From positions 3,658,001 through 3,722,000 of the forward strand of contig NC_134961.1 of assembly GCF_965638725.1 (NCBI RefSeq): a stretch of 64,000 bases of DNA, read 5' to 3'. The notes under the pieces are model-generated. The model was not told the DNA's origin, ran no database searches, and saw only the letters and a list, made by a program, of their open reading frames with translations. Below are positions 1 through 14,700 of the stretch, piece by piece (position 1 is the stretch's first letter; every line of letters starts with the position of its first letter). Source of the stretch: Aptenodytes patagonicus. Taxonomy: Eukaryota; Chordata; Aves; Sphenisciformes; Spheniscidae. The position numbers were made by a program, and so were the translations under genes.

Positions 1-2132
1 CACGGGGCAGCAGCCACTCGCGTCCCCCTCGGCACGGTGCAGCAGCCACTCGCGTCCCCCCCCGACACGGTGCAGCAGCCACTCGCGTCCCCCCCGACAC
101 GGTGCAGCAGCCAGTTGCGACCCCCAGACACGGTGCAGTAGCCGCTTGCGTCCCCCCCGACACAGGGCAGCACCCCCTCGCATCCCCCCCGAACATAGTG
201 CAGCAGCCACTCGCATCCCCCCCGAACACGGCGCAGCAGCCAGTTGCGACCCCCCCCGACACGGTGCAGCAGCCGCTCGCGTCCCCCCTGACACGGGGCA
301 GCAGCCGCTCGCGTCCCCCCCGACACGGGGCAGCAGCCAGTTACAACCCCCCCCAACACAGGGCAGCACCCGCTCGCGTCCCCCCGACACAGGGCAGCAG
401 CCACTCGCGTGCCCCCCGAACACGGCGCAGCAGCCACTCGCGTCCCCCCGAACACGGCGCAGCAGCCAGTTGCGACCCCCCAGACACGGGGCAGCAGCCG
501 CTCGCGTCCCCCCGACACGGGGCAGCAGCCAGTTATAACCCCCCCCGACACGGGGCAGCAGCCACCCGCGTCCCCCCCCAAACACGGAGCAGCACCCGCT
601 CGCGTCCCCCCCGACACGGGGCAGCAGCCACTCGCGTGCCCCCCGAATACGGCGCAGCAGCCACTCGCGTGCCCCCCGAACACGGCGCAGCAGCCAGTTG
701 CGACCCCCCAGACACGGGGCAGCAGCCGCTCGCGTCCCCCCCGACACGGGGCAGCAGCCAGTTACAACCCCCCCCGACACGGGGCAGCAGCCACTCGCGT
801 CCCCCCCAGACACGGGGCAGCACCCACTCGCGTCCCCCCCGACACGGGGCAGCAGCCAGTTGTGACCCCCCAGACACGGTGCAGCAGCCACTCACGTCCC
901 CCCCAAACACGGTGCAGCAGCCAGTTGCGACCCCCCCCCGACACACTGGAGCAGCCACTCGCATCTCCCTGACACGGCGCAGCACCCACTCGCATCCCCC
1001 CCCAAACACAGTGCAGCAGCCACTCGCGTCCCCCCCGACACGGTGCAGCAGCCAGTTGTGACCCCCCAGACACGGTGCAGCAGCCGCTCGCGTCCCCCCT
1101 GACACGGGGCAGCAGCCACTCGTGTCCCCCCCCAAACACGGTGAAGCAACCACTCTCGTCCTCCCCGAACATGGTGCGGCAACCACTCTCGTCCCACCCC
1201 AACACAGGACAGCAGCCAGTTGTGACCGCCCCAGACACGGTGCAGCACCCACTCCTGTCCCCCCCGACACAGTGCAGCACCCACTCGCGTCCCCCCCAAA
1301 CACGGGGCAGCACCCACTCGCGTCCCCCCCCAAACATGGTGCAGCACCAACTCGCCTCCCCAAAATATACCAGGACGAGCTCCCTTCTCCCCAGAAGACA
1401 ACAGCAGCAGCTCTCCTCCCCCAAACACAGCAGCAACTAAAACCAAAAACAGAGCAACAACTCTTCCCCCACACCAGAACACTAACACTCGTGTCCCCCC
1501 CGACACGGTGCAGCACCCGCTCGTGTCCCCCCCAACACGGGGCAGCACGCCCTCCCGTCCCCCCCGACACGGTGCAGGACCCACTCGTGTCCCCCCCCCA
1601 CGGTGCAGCACCCACTCGTGTCCCCCCCCCGACACGGGGCAGCAGCCACTCGCGTCCCCCCCCGACACGGGGCAGCAGCCACTCGCGTCCCCCCCCCGAC
1701 ACGGGGCAGCAGCCACTCGCGTCCCCAAAATATACCAGGACGAGCTCCCTTCTCCCAGAAGACAAAAGCAGCAGCTCTCCTCCCCCAAACACAGCAGCAA
1801 CTAAAGCCAAAAACAGAGCAGCAACTCTTCCCCCACACCAGAACAGCAACATTCGTGTCCCCCCCGAGACGGTGCAGCACCCACTCGCGTCCCCCCCAGC
1901 ACGGTGCAGCACCCGCTCGCGTCCCCCCCCAGACACGGTGCAGCACCCGCTCGCGTCCCCCCCCAGACACGGTGCAGCACCCGCTCGCGTCCCCCCCCAG
2001 ACACGGTGCAGCACCCGCTCGCGTCCCCCCCCCCCAACACGGGGCAGTAGCCACTCGCATCCCCCCCCCCCCAACACGGGGCAGCAGCCACTCGAGTCCC
2101 CCCCCCCCAACACGGGGCAGCAGCCACTCGAG

Positions 2133-5100
2133 TCCCCAAAATATACCAGGACGAGCTCCCTTCTCCCCAGAAGAGAACAGCAGCAGCTCTCCTCCCCCCA
2201 ACACAGCAGCAACTGAAGCCAAAAAACAGAGCAGCAACTCTTCCCCCACACCAAAACACTAACGCTCACGTCCCCCCCGAACATAGTGCAGCAGCCACTC
2301 GCGTCCCACCCCAACACGGGGCAGCAGGCAGTTGCGACCGCCCAGACACGGGGCAGCAGCCGCTCGCGTCCCCCCCCAAACACGGTGCAGCAGCCGCTCG
2401 CGTCCCCCCCCGACACGGTGCAGCAGCCGCTCGCGTCCCCCCCCGACACGGTGCAGCAGCCGCTCGCGTCCCCCCCGACACGGTGCAGCAGCCGCTCGCG
2501 TCCCCCCCCGACACGGTGCAGCAGCCGCTCGCGTCCCCCCCCCCCGACACGGTGCAGCAGCCAGTTGCAGTCCCCCCCGACACGGGGCAGCAGCCACTCG
2601 CGTCCCCCCCGACACGGTGCAGCAGCCACTCGCGTCCCCCCCGACACGGTGCAGCAGCCACTCGCGTCCCCCTCGGCACGGTGCAGCAGCCACTCGTGTC
2701 CCCCCCGACACGGTGCAGCAGCCAGTTGCGACCCCCAGACACGGTGCAGTAGCCGCTCGTGTCCCCCCCCCGAACACGGTGCAGCAGCCGCTCACGTCCC
2801 GCCCCAACACAGGGCAGCACCCCCTCGCATCCCCCCCGAACATAGTGCAGCAGCCACTCGCATCCCCCCGAACACGGCGCAGCAGCCAGTTGCGACCCCC
2901 CAGACACGGTGCAGCAGCCGCTCGCATCCCCCCTGACACGGTGCAGCAGCCACTCGCGTTCCCCCCCAAACACGGAGCAGCACCCACTCGCGTCCCCCCC
3001 GACACGGTGCAGCAGCCAGTTGTGACCCCCCAGACACGGTGCAGCAGCCACTCACGTCCCCCCCCGACACGGTGCAGCAGCCAGTTGCGACCCCCCCCCG
3101 ACACACTGGAGCAGCCACTCGCATCTCCCTGACACGGCGCAGCAGCCACTCGCGTCCCCCCCGACACGGGGCAGCAGCCACTCGCGTCCCCCCCGACACG
3201 GGGCAGCAGCCACTCGCGTCCCCCCGACACGGTGCAGCAGCCAGTTGTGACCCCCCAGACACGGTGCAGCAGCCGCTCGCGTCCCCCCTGACACGGGGCA
3301 GCAGCCACTCGTGTCCCCCCCCAAACACGGTGAAGCAGCCACTCTCGTCCTCCCCGAACATGGTGCGGCAACCACTCTCGTCCCACCCCAACACAGGACA
3401 GCAGCCAGTTGTGACCGCCCCAGACACGGTGCAGCACCCACTCCTGTCCCCCCCGACACAGTGCAGCACCCACTCGCGTCCCCCCCAAACACGGGGCAGC
3501 ACCCACTCGCGTCCCCCCCCAAACACGGGGCAGCACCAACTCGCCTCCCCAAAATATACCAGGACGAGCTCCCTTCTCCCCAGAAGACAACAGCAGCAGC
3601 TCTCCTCCCCCAAACACAGCAGCAACTAAAACCAAAAACAGAGCAACAACTCTTCCCCCACACCAGAACACTAACACTCGTGTCCCCCCCGACACGGTGC
3701 AGCACCCGCTCGTGTCCCCCCCAACACGGTGCAGCACCCGCTCGCGTGCCCCCCTAGACACGCTGCAGCACCCACTCGCATCCCCCCCCCAACACGGTGC
3801 AGCAGCCACTCGCGTCCCACCCCAACACGGGGCAGCAGCCAGTTGCGACCCCACCCGACACGGGGCAGCAGCCGCTCGCGTCCCCCCTAAACACGGGATA
3901 GCAGCCGCTCGCGTCCCCCCCACACAGCGCAGCAGCCACTTGTGTCCCCCCCAACACGGTGCAGCAGCCACTCACATCCCCCGAGACACGGTGCAGCAGC
4001 CACTCGCGTCCCCCCGACACGGCGCAGCAGCCACTCGCGTCCCCCCCCCCGAGACAGTGGAGCAGCCACTTGCGTCCCACCCCAACACGGGGCAGCAGCC
4101 GCTCGTGTCCCCCCCCCAAGCACGGTGAAGCAGCCACTCTCGTCCTCCCTGAACATGGTGCGGCAACCACTCTCGTCCCACCCCAACACAGGACAGCAGC
4201 CAGTTGCGACCCCCCAGACACGGTGCAGCACCCACTCGCGTCCCCCCCCAAACACAGTGCAGCAGCCACTCGCGTCCCCCCCCAAACACAGTGCAGCAGC
4301 CAGTTGTGACCCCCCAGACATGGTGCAGCAGCCGCTCGCGTCCCCCCCCCGACACGGGGCAGCAGCCACTCGCGTCCCCCCCCCGACACGGGGCAGCAGC
4401 CACTCGCGTCCCCCCCGATATGGGGCAGCAACCAGTTGCGACCCCCCAGACACAGTGCAGCAGCCACTCGCGTCCCCCCCGACACGGTGCAGCAGCCACT
4501 CGCGTCCCCCCCGACACGGTGCAGCAGCCACTCGCGTCCCCCCCGACACGGTGCAGCAGCCACTCGCGTCCCCCTCGGCACGGTGCAGCAGCCACTCGCG
4601 TCCCCCCCCGACACGGTGCAGCAGCCAGTTGCGACCCCCAGACACGGTGCAGTAGCCGCTCGTGTCCCCCCCCCGAACACGGTGCAGCAGCCGCTCACGT
4701 CCCGCCCCAACACAGGGCAGCACCCCCTCGCATCCCCCCCGAACATAGTGCAGCAGCCACTCGCATCCCCCCGAACACGGCGCAGCAGCCAGTTGCGACC
4801 CCCCAGACACGGTGCAGCAGCCGCTCGCATCCCCCCTGACACGGGGCAGCAGCCGCTCGCGTCCCACCCCAACACAGGGCAGCAGCCACTCGCGTCCCCC
4901 CGACACGGTGCAGCAGCCAGTTGTGACCCCCCAGACACGGTGCAGCAGCCGCTCGCGTCCCCCCTGACACGGGGCAGCAGCCACTCGTGTCCCCCCCCAA
5001 ACACGGTGAAGCAACCACTCTCGTCCTCCCCGAACATGGTGCGGCAACCACTCTCGTCCCACCCCAACACAGGACAGCAGCCAGTTGTGACCGCCCCAGA

Positions 5101-8100
5101 CACGGTGCAGCACCCACTCCTGTCCCCCCGACACAGTGCAGCACCCACTCGCGTCCCCCCCAAACACGGGGCAGCACCCACTCGCGTCCCCCCCCAAACA
5201 TGGTGCAGCACCAACTCGCCTCCCCAAAATATACCAGGACGAGCTCCCTTCTCCCCAGAAGACAACAGCAGCAGCTCTCCTCCCCCAAACACAGCAGCAA
5301 CTAAAACCAAAAACAGAGCAACAACTCTTCCCCCACACCAGAACACTAACACTCGTGTCCCCCCCGACACGGTGCAGCACCCGCTCGTGTCCCCCCCAAC
5401 ACGGGGCAGCACGCCCTCCCGTCCCCCCCGACACGGTGCAGGACCCACTCGTGTCCCCCCCCCACGGTGCAGCACCCACTCGTGTCCCCCCCCCGACACG
5501 GGGCAGCAGCCACTCGCGTCCCCCCCCCGACACGGGCAGCAGCCACTCGCGTCCCCCCCCCGACACGGGGCAGCAGCCACTCGCGTCCCCAAAATATACC
5601 AGGGACGAGCTCCCTTCTCCCCAGAAGACAAAAGCAGCAGCTCTCCTCCCCCAAACACAGCAGCAACTAAAGCCAAAAACAGAGCAGCAACTCTTCCCCC
5701 ACACCAGAACAGCAACATTCGTGTCCCCCCCGAGACGGTGCAGCACCCACTCGCGTCCCCCCCAGCACGGTGCAGCACCCGCTCGCGTCCCCCCCAGACA
5801 CGGTGCAGCACCCGCTCGCGTCCCCCCCAGACACGGTGCAGCACCCGCTCGCGTCCCCCCCCAGACACGGTGCAGCACCCGCTCGCGTCCCCCCCCCCCA
5901 ACACGGGGCAGTAGCCACTCGCATCCCCCCCCCCCCCAACACGGGGCAGCAGCCACTCGAGTCCCCCCCCCCCAACACGGGGCAGCAGCCACTCGAGTCC
6001 CCAAAATATACCAGGACGAGCTCCCTTCTCCCCAGAAGAGAACAGCAGCAGCTCTCCTCCCCCCAACACAGCAGCAACTGAAGCCAAAAACAGAGCAGCA
6101 ACTCTTCCCCCACACCAAAACACTAACGCTCACGTCCCCCCCGAACATAGTGCAGCAGCCACTCGCGTCCCACCCCAACACGGGGCAGCAGGCAGTTGCG
6201 ACCGCCCAGACACGGGGCAGCAGCCGCTCGCGTCCCCCCCAAACACGGTGCAGCAGCCGCTCGCGTCCCCCCCCGACACGGTGCAGCAGCCGCTCGCGTC
6301 CCCCCCCGACACGGTGCAGCAGCCGCTCGCGTCCCCCCCCGACACGGTGCAGCAGCCGCTCGCGTCCCCCCCCCCGACACGGTGCAGCAGCCAGTTGCAG
6401 TCCCCCCCGACACGGGGCAGCAGCCACTCGCGTCCCCCCCGACACGGTGCAGCAGCCACTCGCGTCCCCCCCGACACGGTGCAGCAGCCACTCGCGTCCC
6501 CCTCGGCACGGTGCAGCAGCCACTCGTGTCCCCCCCCGACACGGTGCAGCAGCCAGTTGCGACCCCCAGACACGGTGCAGTAGCCGCTCGTGTCCCCCCC
6601 CGAACACGGTGCAGCAGCCGCTCACGTCCCGCCCCAACACAGGGCAGCACCCCCTCGCATCCCCCCCGAACATAGTGCAGCAGCCACTCGCATCCCCCCC
6701 GAACACGGCGCAGCAGCCCAGTTGCGACCCCCCAGACACGGTGCAGCAGCCGCTCGCATCCCCCCTGACACGGTGCAGCAGCCACTCGCGTTCCCCCCCA
6801 AACACGGAGCAGCACCCACTCGCGTCCCCCCCGACACGGTGCAGCAGCCAGTTGTGACCCCCCAGACACGGTGCAGCAGCCACTCACGTCCCCCCCCGAC
6901 ACGGTGCAGCAGCCAGTTGCGACCCCCCCCCGACACACTGGAGCAGCCACTCGCATCTCCCTGACACGGCGCAGCAGCCACTCGCGTCCCCCCCGACACG
7001 GGGCAGCAGCCACTCGCGTCCCCCCCGACACGGGGCAGCAGCCACTCGCGTCCCCCCCGACACGGTGCAGCAGCCAGTTGTGACCCCCCAGACACGGTGC
7101 AGCAGCCGCTCGCGTCCCCCTGACCACGGGGCAGCAGCCACTCGTGTCCCCCCCCAAACACGGTGAAGCAGCCACTCTCGTCCTCCCCGAACATGGTGCG
7201 GCAACCACTCTCGTCCCACCCCAACACAGGACAGCAGCCAGTTGTGACCGCCCCAGACACGGTGCAGCACCCACTCCTGTCCCCCCCGACACAGTGCAGC
7301 ACCCACTCGCGTCCCCCCCAAACACGGGGCAGCACCCACTCGCGTCCCCCCCCAAACACGGGGCAGCACCAACTCGCCTCCCCAAAATATACCAGGACGA
7401 GCTCCCTTCTCCCCAGAAGACAACAGCAGCAGCTCTCCTCCCCCAAACACAGCAGCAACTAAAACCAAAAACAGAGCAACAACTCTTCCCCCACACCAGA
7501 ACACTAACACTCGTGTCCCCCCCGACACGGTGCAGCACCCGCTCGTGTCCCCCCCAACACGGTGCAGCACCCGCTCGCGTGCCCCCCTAGACACGCTGCA
7601 GCACCCACTCGCATCCCCCCCCAACACGGTGCAGCAGCCACTCGCGTCCCACCCCAACACGGGGCAGCAGCCAGTTGCGACCCCACCCGACACGGGGCAG
7701 CAGCCGCTCGCGTCCCCCCTAAACACGGGATAGCAGCCGCTCGCGTCCCCCCCACACAGCGCAGCAGCCACTTGTGTCCCCCCCAACACGGTGCAGCAGC
7801 CACTCACATCCCCCGAGACACGGTGCAGCAGCCACTCGCGTCCCCCCCGACACGGCGCAGCAGCCACTCGCGTCCCCCCCCCCGAGACAGTGGAGCAGCC
7901 ACTTGCGTCCCACCCCAACACGGGGCAGCAGCCGCTCGTGTCCCCCCCCCAAGCACGGTGAAGCAGCCACTCTCGTCCTCCCTGAACATGGTGCGGCAAC
8001 CACTCTCGTCCCACCCCAACACAGGACAGCAGCCAGTTGCGACCCCCCAGACACGGTGCAGCACCCGCTCGCGTCCCCCCCCAAACACAGTGCAGCAGCC

Positions 8101-8720
8101 ACTCGCGTCCCCCCCCAAACACAGTGCAGCAGCCAGTTGTGACCCCCCAGACATGGTGCAGCAGCCGCTCGCGTCCCCCCCCCGACACGGGGCAGCAGCC
8201 ACTCGCGTCCCCCCCCGACACGGGGCAGCAGCCACTCGCGTCCCCCCCGATATGGGGCAGCAACCAGTTGCGACCCCCCAGACACAGTGCAGCAGCCACT
8301 CGCGTCCCCCCCGACACGGTGCAGCAGCCACTCGCGTCCCCCCCGACACGGTGCAGCAGCCACTCGCGTCCCCCCCGACACGGTGCAGCAGCCACTCGCG
8401 TCCCCCTCGGCACGGTGCAGCAGCCACTCGCGTCCCCCCCCGACACGGTGCAGCAGCCAGTTGCGACCCCCAGACACGGTGCAGTAGCCGCTCGTGTCCC
8501 CCCCCGAACACGGTGCAGCAGCCGCTCACGTCCCCGCCCCAACACAGGGCAGCACCCCCTCGCATCCCCCCCGAACATAGTGCAGCAGCCACTCGCATCC
8601 CCCCCGAACACGGCGCAGCAGCCAGTTGCGACCCCCCAGACACGGTGCAGCAGCCGCTCGCATCCCCCCTGACACGGGGCAGCAGCCGCTCGCGTCCCAC
8701 CCCAACACAGGGCAGCAGCC
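2133..8720. repeat. Higher-order copies inside the 32-bp satellite
   Basis: Blocks of variant units recur in the same order. About 2133-4870 matches 5998-8720, an offset of about 3.85 kb. The second half of that block (3549-4870) recurs again at about 11493-12850. Independently, about 1-2640 matches 13250-15900 (offset about 13.25 kb), and about 90-1090 matches 9165-10170. Landmarks used were the AT-richer modules, the CAGTAGCCGCT variant and the ACACACTGGAGCAGCC variant, which keep their order and spacing to within a few units. Block edges are approximate because they were read by eye. Confidence 0.8.
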
Positions 8721-11700
8721 ACTCGCGTCCCCCTGACACGGGGCAGCAGCCAGTTGCGACCCCCCCGACACAGTGCAGCACCCACTCGCGTACCCCCCAA
8801 CAAGGTGCAGCAGCCGCTCGCGTCCCCCCCCTGACACGGTGCAGCAGCCACTCGCGTCCCACCCGACACGGCGCAGCAGCCAGTTGCGTCCCCCCCGACA
8901 CGGCGCAGCAGCCACTCGCGTCCCCCCCGACACGGCGCAGCAGCCACTCGCGTCCCCCCCGACACGGCGCAGCAGCCACTCGCGTCCCCCCCGACACGGC
9001 GCAGCAGCCACTCGCGTCCCCCCCCCCCCACGGGGCAGCAGCCACTCGCGTCCCCCCCCCCCCCCACGGGGCAGCAGCCACTCGCGTCCCCACCCCCCCC
9101 ACGGGGCAGCAGCCACTCGCGTCCCCCCGAACACGGCGCAGCAGCCACTCGCGTCCCCCCCCGACACGGTGCAGCAGCCACTCGCGTCCCCCCCGACACG
9201 GTGCAGCAGCCAGTTGCGACCCCCAGACACGGTGCAGTAGCCGCTTGCGTCCCCCCCGACACAGGGCAGCACCCCCTCGCATCCCCCCCGAATATAGTGC
9301 AGCAGCCACTCGCATCCCCCCCGAACACGGCGCAGCAGCCAGTTGCGACCCCCCCCGACACGGTGCAGCAGCCGCTCGCGTCCCCCCTGACACGGGGCAG
9401 CAGCCGCTCGCGTCCCCCCCGACACGGGGCAGCAGCCAGTTACAACCCCCCCCAACACAGGGCAGCACCCGCTCGCGTCCCCCCCGACACGGGGCAGCAG
9501 CCACTCGCGTGCCCCCCGAACACGGCGCAGCAGCCACTCGCGTCCCCCCCGAACACGGCGCAGCAGCCAGTTGCGACCCCCCAGACACGGGGCAGCAGCC
9601 GCTCGCGTCCCCCCCGACACGGGGCAGCAGCCAGTTATAACCCCCCCCCGACACGGGGCAGCAGCCACTCGCGTCCCCCCCCAAACACGGAGCAGCACCC
9701 GCTCGCGTCCCCCCCGACGCGGGGCAGCAGCCACTCGCGTGCCCCCCGAATACGGCGCAGCAGCCACTCGCGTGCCCCCCGAACACGGCGCAGCAGCCAG
9801 TTGCGACCCCCCAGACACGGGGCAGCAGCCGCTCGCGTCCCCCCCGACACGGGGCAGCAGCCAGTTACAACCCCCCCCGACACGGGGCAGCAGCCACTCG
9901 CGTCCCCCCCCAGACACGGGGCAGCACCCACTCGCGTCCCCCCCGACACGGGGCAGCAGCCAGTTGTGACCCCCCAGACACGGTGCAGCAGCCACTCACG
10001 TCCCCCCAAACACGGTGCAGCAGCCAGTTGCGACCCCCCCCCGACACACTGGAGCAGCCACTCGCATCTCCCTGACACGGCGCAGCACCCACTCGCATCC
10101 CCCCCAAACACAGTGCAGCAGCCACTCGCGTCCCCCCCGACACGGTGCAGCAGCCAGTTGTGACCCCCCAGACACGGTGCAGCAGCCGCTCGCGTCCCCC
10201 CTGACACGGGGCAGCAGCCACTCGCGTCCCCCCCGACACGGTGCAGCAGCCACTCGCGTCCCCCCCGACACGGTGCAGCAGCCGCTCGCGTCCCCCCCGA
10301 CACGGTGCAGCAGCCGCTCGCGTCCCCCCCGACACGGGGCAGCAGCCGCTCGCGTTCCCCCCCCCCACACGGTGCAGCAGCTACTCGCGTCCCCCCCGAC
10401 ACGGGGCAGCAGCCACTCGCGTCCCCCCCGACACGGTGCAGCAGCCACTCGCGTCCCCCCCGACACGGTGCAGCAGCCACTCGCGTCCCCCCCGACACGG
10501 TGCAGCAGCCACTCGCGTCCCCCCCGACACGGTGCAGCAGCCACTCGCGTCCCCCCGACACGGTGCAGCAGCCACTCGCGTCCCCCTCGGCACGGTGCAG
10601 CAGCCACTCGCGTCCCCCTCGGCACGGTGCAGCAGCCACTCGCGTCCCCCTCGGCACGGTGCAGCAGCCACTCGTGTCCCCCCCCGACACGGTGCAGCAG
10701 CCAGTTGCGACCCCCAGACACGGTGCAGTAGCCGCTCGTGTCCCCCCCCCGAACACGGTGCAGCAGCCGCTCACGTCCCGCCCCAACACAGGGCAGCACC
10801 CCCTCGCATCCCCCCCGAACATAGTGCAGCAGCCACTCGCATCCCCCCGAACACGGCGCAGCAGCCAGTTGCGACCCCCAGACACGGTGCAGCAGCCGCT
10901 CGCATCCCCCCTGACACGGTGCAGCAGCCACTCGCGTTCCCCCCCAAACACGGAGCAGCACCCACTCGCGTCCCCCCCGACACGGTGCAGCAGCCAGTTG
11001 TGACCCCCCAGACACGGTGCAGCAGCCACTCACGTCCCCCCCCGACACGGTGCAGCAGCCAGTTGCGACCCCCCCCGACACACTGGAGCAGCCACTCGCA
11101 TCTCCCTGACACGGCGCAGCACCCACTCGTGTCCCCCCCCAAACACAGTGCAGCAGCCACTCGCGTCCCCCCCGACACGGTGCAGCAGCCAGTTGTGACC
11201 CCCCAGACACGGTGCAGCAGCCGCTCGCGTCCCCCCTGACACGGGGCAGCAGCCACTCGTGTCCCCCCCCAAACACGGTGAAGCAGCCACTCTCGTCCTC
11301 CCCGAACATGGTGCGGCAACCACTCTCGTCCCACCCCAACACAGGACAGCAGCCAGTTGTGACCGCCCCAGACACGGTGCAGCACCCACTCCTGTCCCCC
11401 CCGACACAGTGCAGCACCCACTCGCGTCCCCCCCAAACACGGGGCAGCACCCACTCGCGTCCCCCCCCAAACATGGTGCAGCACCAACTCGCCTCCCCAA
11501 AATATACCAGGACGAGCTCCCTTCTCCCCAGAAGACAACAGCAGCAGCTCTCCTCCCCCAAACACAGCAGCAACTAAAACCAAAAACAGAGCAACAACTC
11601 TTCCCCCACACCAGAACACTAACACTCGTGTCCCCCCCGACACGGTGCAGCACCCGCTCGTGTCCCCCCCAACACGGTGCAGCACCCGCTCGCGTGCCCC

Positions 11701-14700
11701 CCTAGACACGCTGCAGCACCCACTCGCATCCCCCCCCCAACACGGTGCAGCAGCCACTCGCGTCCCACCCCAACACGGGGCAGCAGCCAGTTGCGACCCC
11801 ACCCGACACGGGGCAGCAGCCGCTCGCGTCCCCCCTAAACACGGGACAGCAGCCGCTCGCGTCCCCCCCCACACAGCGCAGCAGCCACTTGTGTCCCCCC
11901 CAACACGGTGCAGCAGCCACTCACATCCCCCGAGACACGGTGCAGCAGCCACTCGCGTCCCCCCCGACACGGCGCAGCAGCCACTCGCGTCCCCCCCCCC
12001 GAGACAGTGGAGCAGCCACTTGCGTCCCACCCCAACACGGGGCAGCAGCCGCTCGTGTCCCCCCCCCAAGCACGGTGAAGCAGCCACTCTCGTCCTCCCT
12101 GAACATGGTGCGGCAACCACTCTCGTCCCACCCCAACACAGGACAGCAGCCAGTTGCGACCCCCCAGACACGGTGCAGCACCCACTCGCATCCCCCCCCA
12201 AACACAGTGCAGCAGCCACTCGCGTCCCCCCCCAAACACAGTGCAGCAGCCAGTTGTGACCCCCCAGACATGGTGCAGCAGCCGCTCGCGTCCCCACCTG
12301 ACACGGGGCAGCAGCCACTCGCGTCCCCCCCCCGACACGGGGCAGCAGCCACTCGCGTCCCCCCCGATATGGGGCAGCAACCAGTTGCGACCCCCCCGAC
12401 ACGGTGCAGCAGCCACTCGCGTCCCCCCCGACACGGTGCAGCAGCCACTCGCGTCCCCCCCGACACGGTGCAGCAGCCACTCGCGTCCCCCCCCGACACG
12501 GTGCAGCAGCCACTCGCGTCCCCCTCGGCACGGTGCAGCAGCCACTCGCGTCCCCCTCGGCACGGTGCAGCAGCCACTCGCGTCCCCCCCCGACACGGTG
12601 CAGCAGCCAGTTGCGACCCCCAGACACGGTGCAGTAGCCGCTCGTGTCCCCCCCCCGAACACGGTGCAGCAGCCGCTCACGTCCCGCCCCAACACAGGGC
12701 AGCACCCCCTCGCATCCCCCCCGAACATAGTGCAGCAGCCACTCGCATCCCCCCCGAACACGGCGCAGCAGCCAGTTGCGACCCCCCAGACACGGTGCAG
12801 CAGCCGCTCGCATCCCCCCTGACACGGGGCAGCAGCCGCTCGCGTCCCACCCCAACACAGGGCAGCAGCCACTCGCGTCCCCCCTGACACGGGGCAGCAG
12901 CCAGTTGCGACCCCCCCGACACAGTGCAGCACCCACTCGCGTACCCCCCAACAAGGTGCAGCAGCCGCTCGCGTCCCCCCCCTGACACGGTGCAGCAGCT
13001 ACTCGCGTCCCACCCGACACGGCGCAGCAGCCAGTTGCGTCCCCCCCGACACGGCGCAGCAGCCACTCGCGTCCCCCCCGACACGGCGCAGCAGCCACTC
13101 GCGTCCCCCCCGACACGGGGCAGCAGCCACTCGCGTCCCCCCGACACGGGGCAGCAGCCACTCGCGTCCCCCCCCCCCCACGGGGCAGCAGCCACTCGCG
13201 TCCCCCCCCCCCCCACGGGGCAGCAGCCACTCGCGTCCCACCCCCCCCCACGGGGCAGCAGCCACTCGCGTCCCCCTCGGCACGGTGCAGCAGCCACTCG
13301 CGTCCCCCCCCGACACGGTGCAGCAGCCACTCGCGTCCCCCCCGACACGGTGCAGCAGCCAGTTGCGACCCCCAGACACGGTGCAGTAGCCGCTTGCGTC
13401 CCCCCCGACACAGGGCAGCACCCCCTCGCATCCCCCCCGAACATAGTGCAGCAGCCACTCGCATCCCCCCCGAACACGGCGCAGCAGCCAGTTGCGACCC
13501 CCCCCGACACGGTGCAGCAGCCGCTCGCGTCCCCCCTGACACGGGGCAGCAGCCGCTCGCGTCCCCCCGACACGGGGCAGCAGCCAGTTACAACCCCCCC
13601 CAACACAGGGCAGCACCCGCTCGCGTCCCCCCCGACACAGGGCAGCAGCCACTCGCGTGCCCCCCGAACACGGCGCAGCAGCCACTCGCGTCCCCCCCGA
13701 ACACGGCGCAGCAGCCAGTTGCGACCCCCCAGACACGGGGCAGCAGCCGCTCGCGTCCCCCCCGACACGGGGCAGCAGCCAGTTATAACCCCCCCCGACA
13801 CGGGGCAGCAGCCACCCGCGTCCCCCCCCAAACACGGAGCAGCACCCGCTCGCGTCCCCCCCGACACGGGGCAGCAGCCACTCGCGTGCCCCCCGAATAC
13901 GGCGCAGCAGCCACTCGCGTGCCCCCCGAACACGGCGCAGCAGCCAGTTGCGACCCCCCAGACACGGGGCAGCAGCCGCTCGCGTCCCCCCCGACACGGG
14001 GCAGCAGCCAGTTACAACCCCCCCCGACACGGGGCAGCAGCCACTCGCGTCCCCCCCAGACACGGGGCAGCACCCACTCGCGTCCCCCCCGACACGGGGC
14101 AGCAGCCAGTTGTGACCCCCCAGACACGGTGCAGCAGCCACTCACGTCCCCCCCAAACACGGTGCAGCAGCCAGTTGCGACCCCCCCCCGACACACTGGA
14201 GCAGCCACTCGCATCTCCCTGACACGGCGCAGCACCCACTCGCATCCCCCCCCAAACACAGTGCAGCAGCCACTCGCGTCCCCCCCGACACGGTGCAGCA
14301 GCCAGTTGTGACCCCCCAGACACGGTGCAGCAGCCGCTCGCGTCCCCCCTGACACGGGGCAGCAGCCACTCGTGTCCCCCCCCAAACACGGTGAAGCAAC
14401 CACTCTCGTCCTCCCCGAACATGGTGCGGCAACCACTCTCGTCCCACCCCAACACAGGACAGCAGCCAGTTGTGACCGCCCCAGACACGGTGCAGCACCC
14501 ACTCCTGTCCCCCCCGACACAGTGCAGCACCCACTCGCGTCCCCCCCAAACACGGGGCAGCACCCACTCGCGTCCCCCCCCAAACATGGTGCAGCACCAA
14601 CTCGCCTCCCCAAAATATACCAGGACGAGCTCCCTTCTCCCCAGAAGACAACAGCAGCAGCTCTCCTCCCCCAAACACAGCAGCAACTAAAACCAAAAAC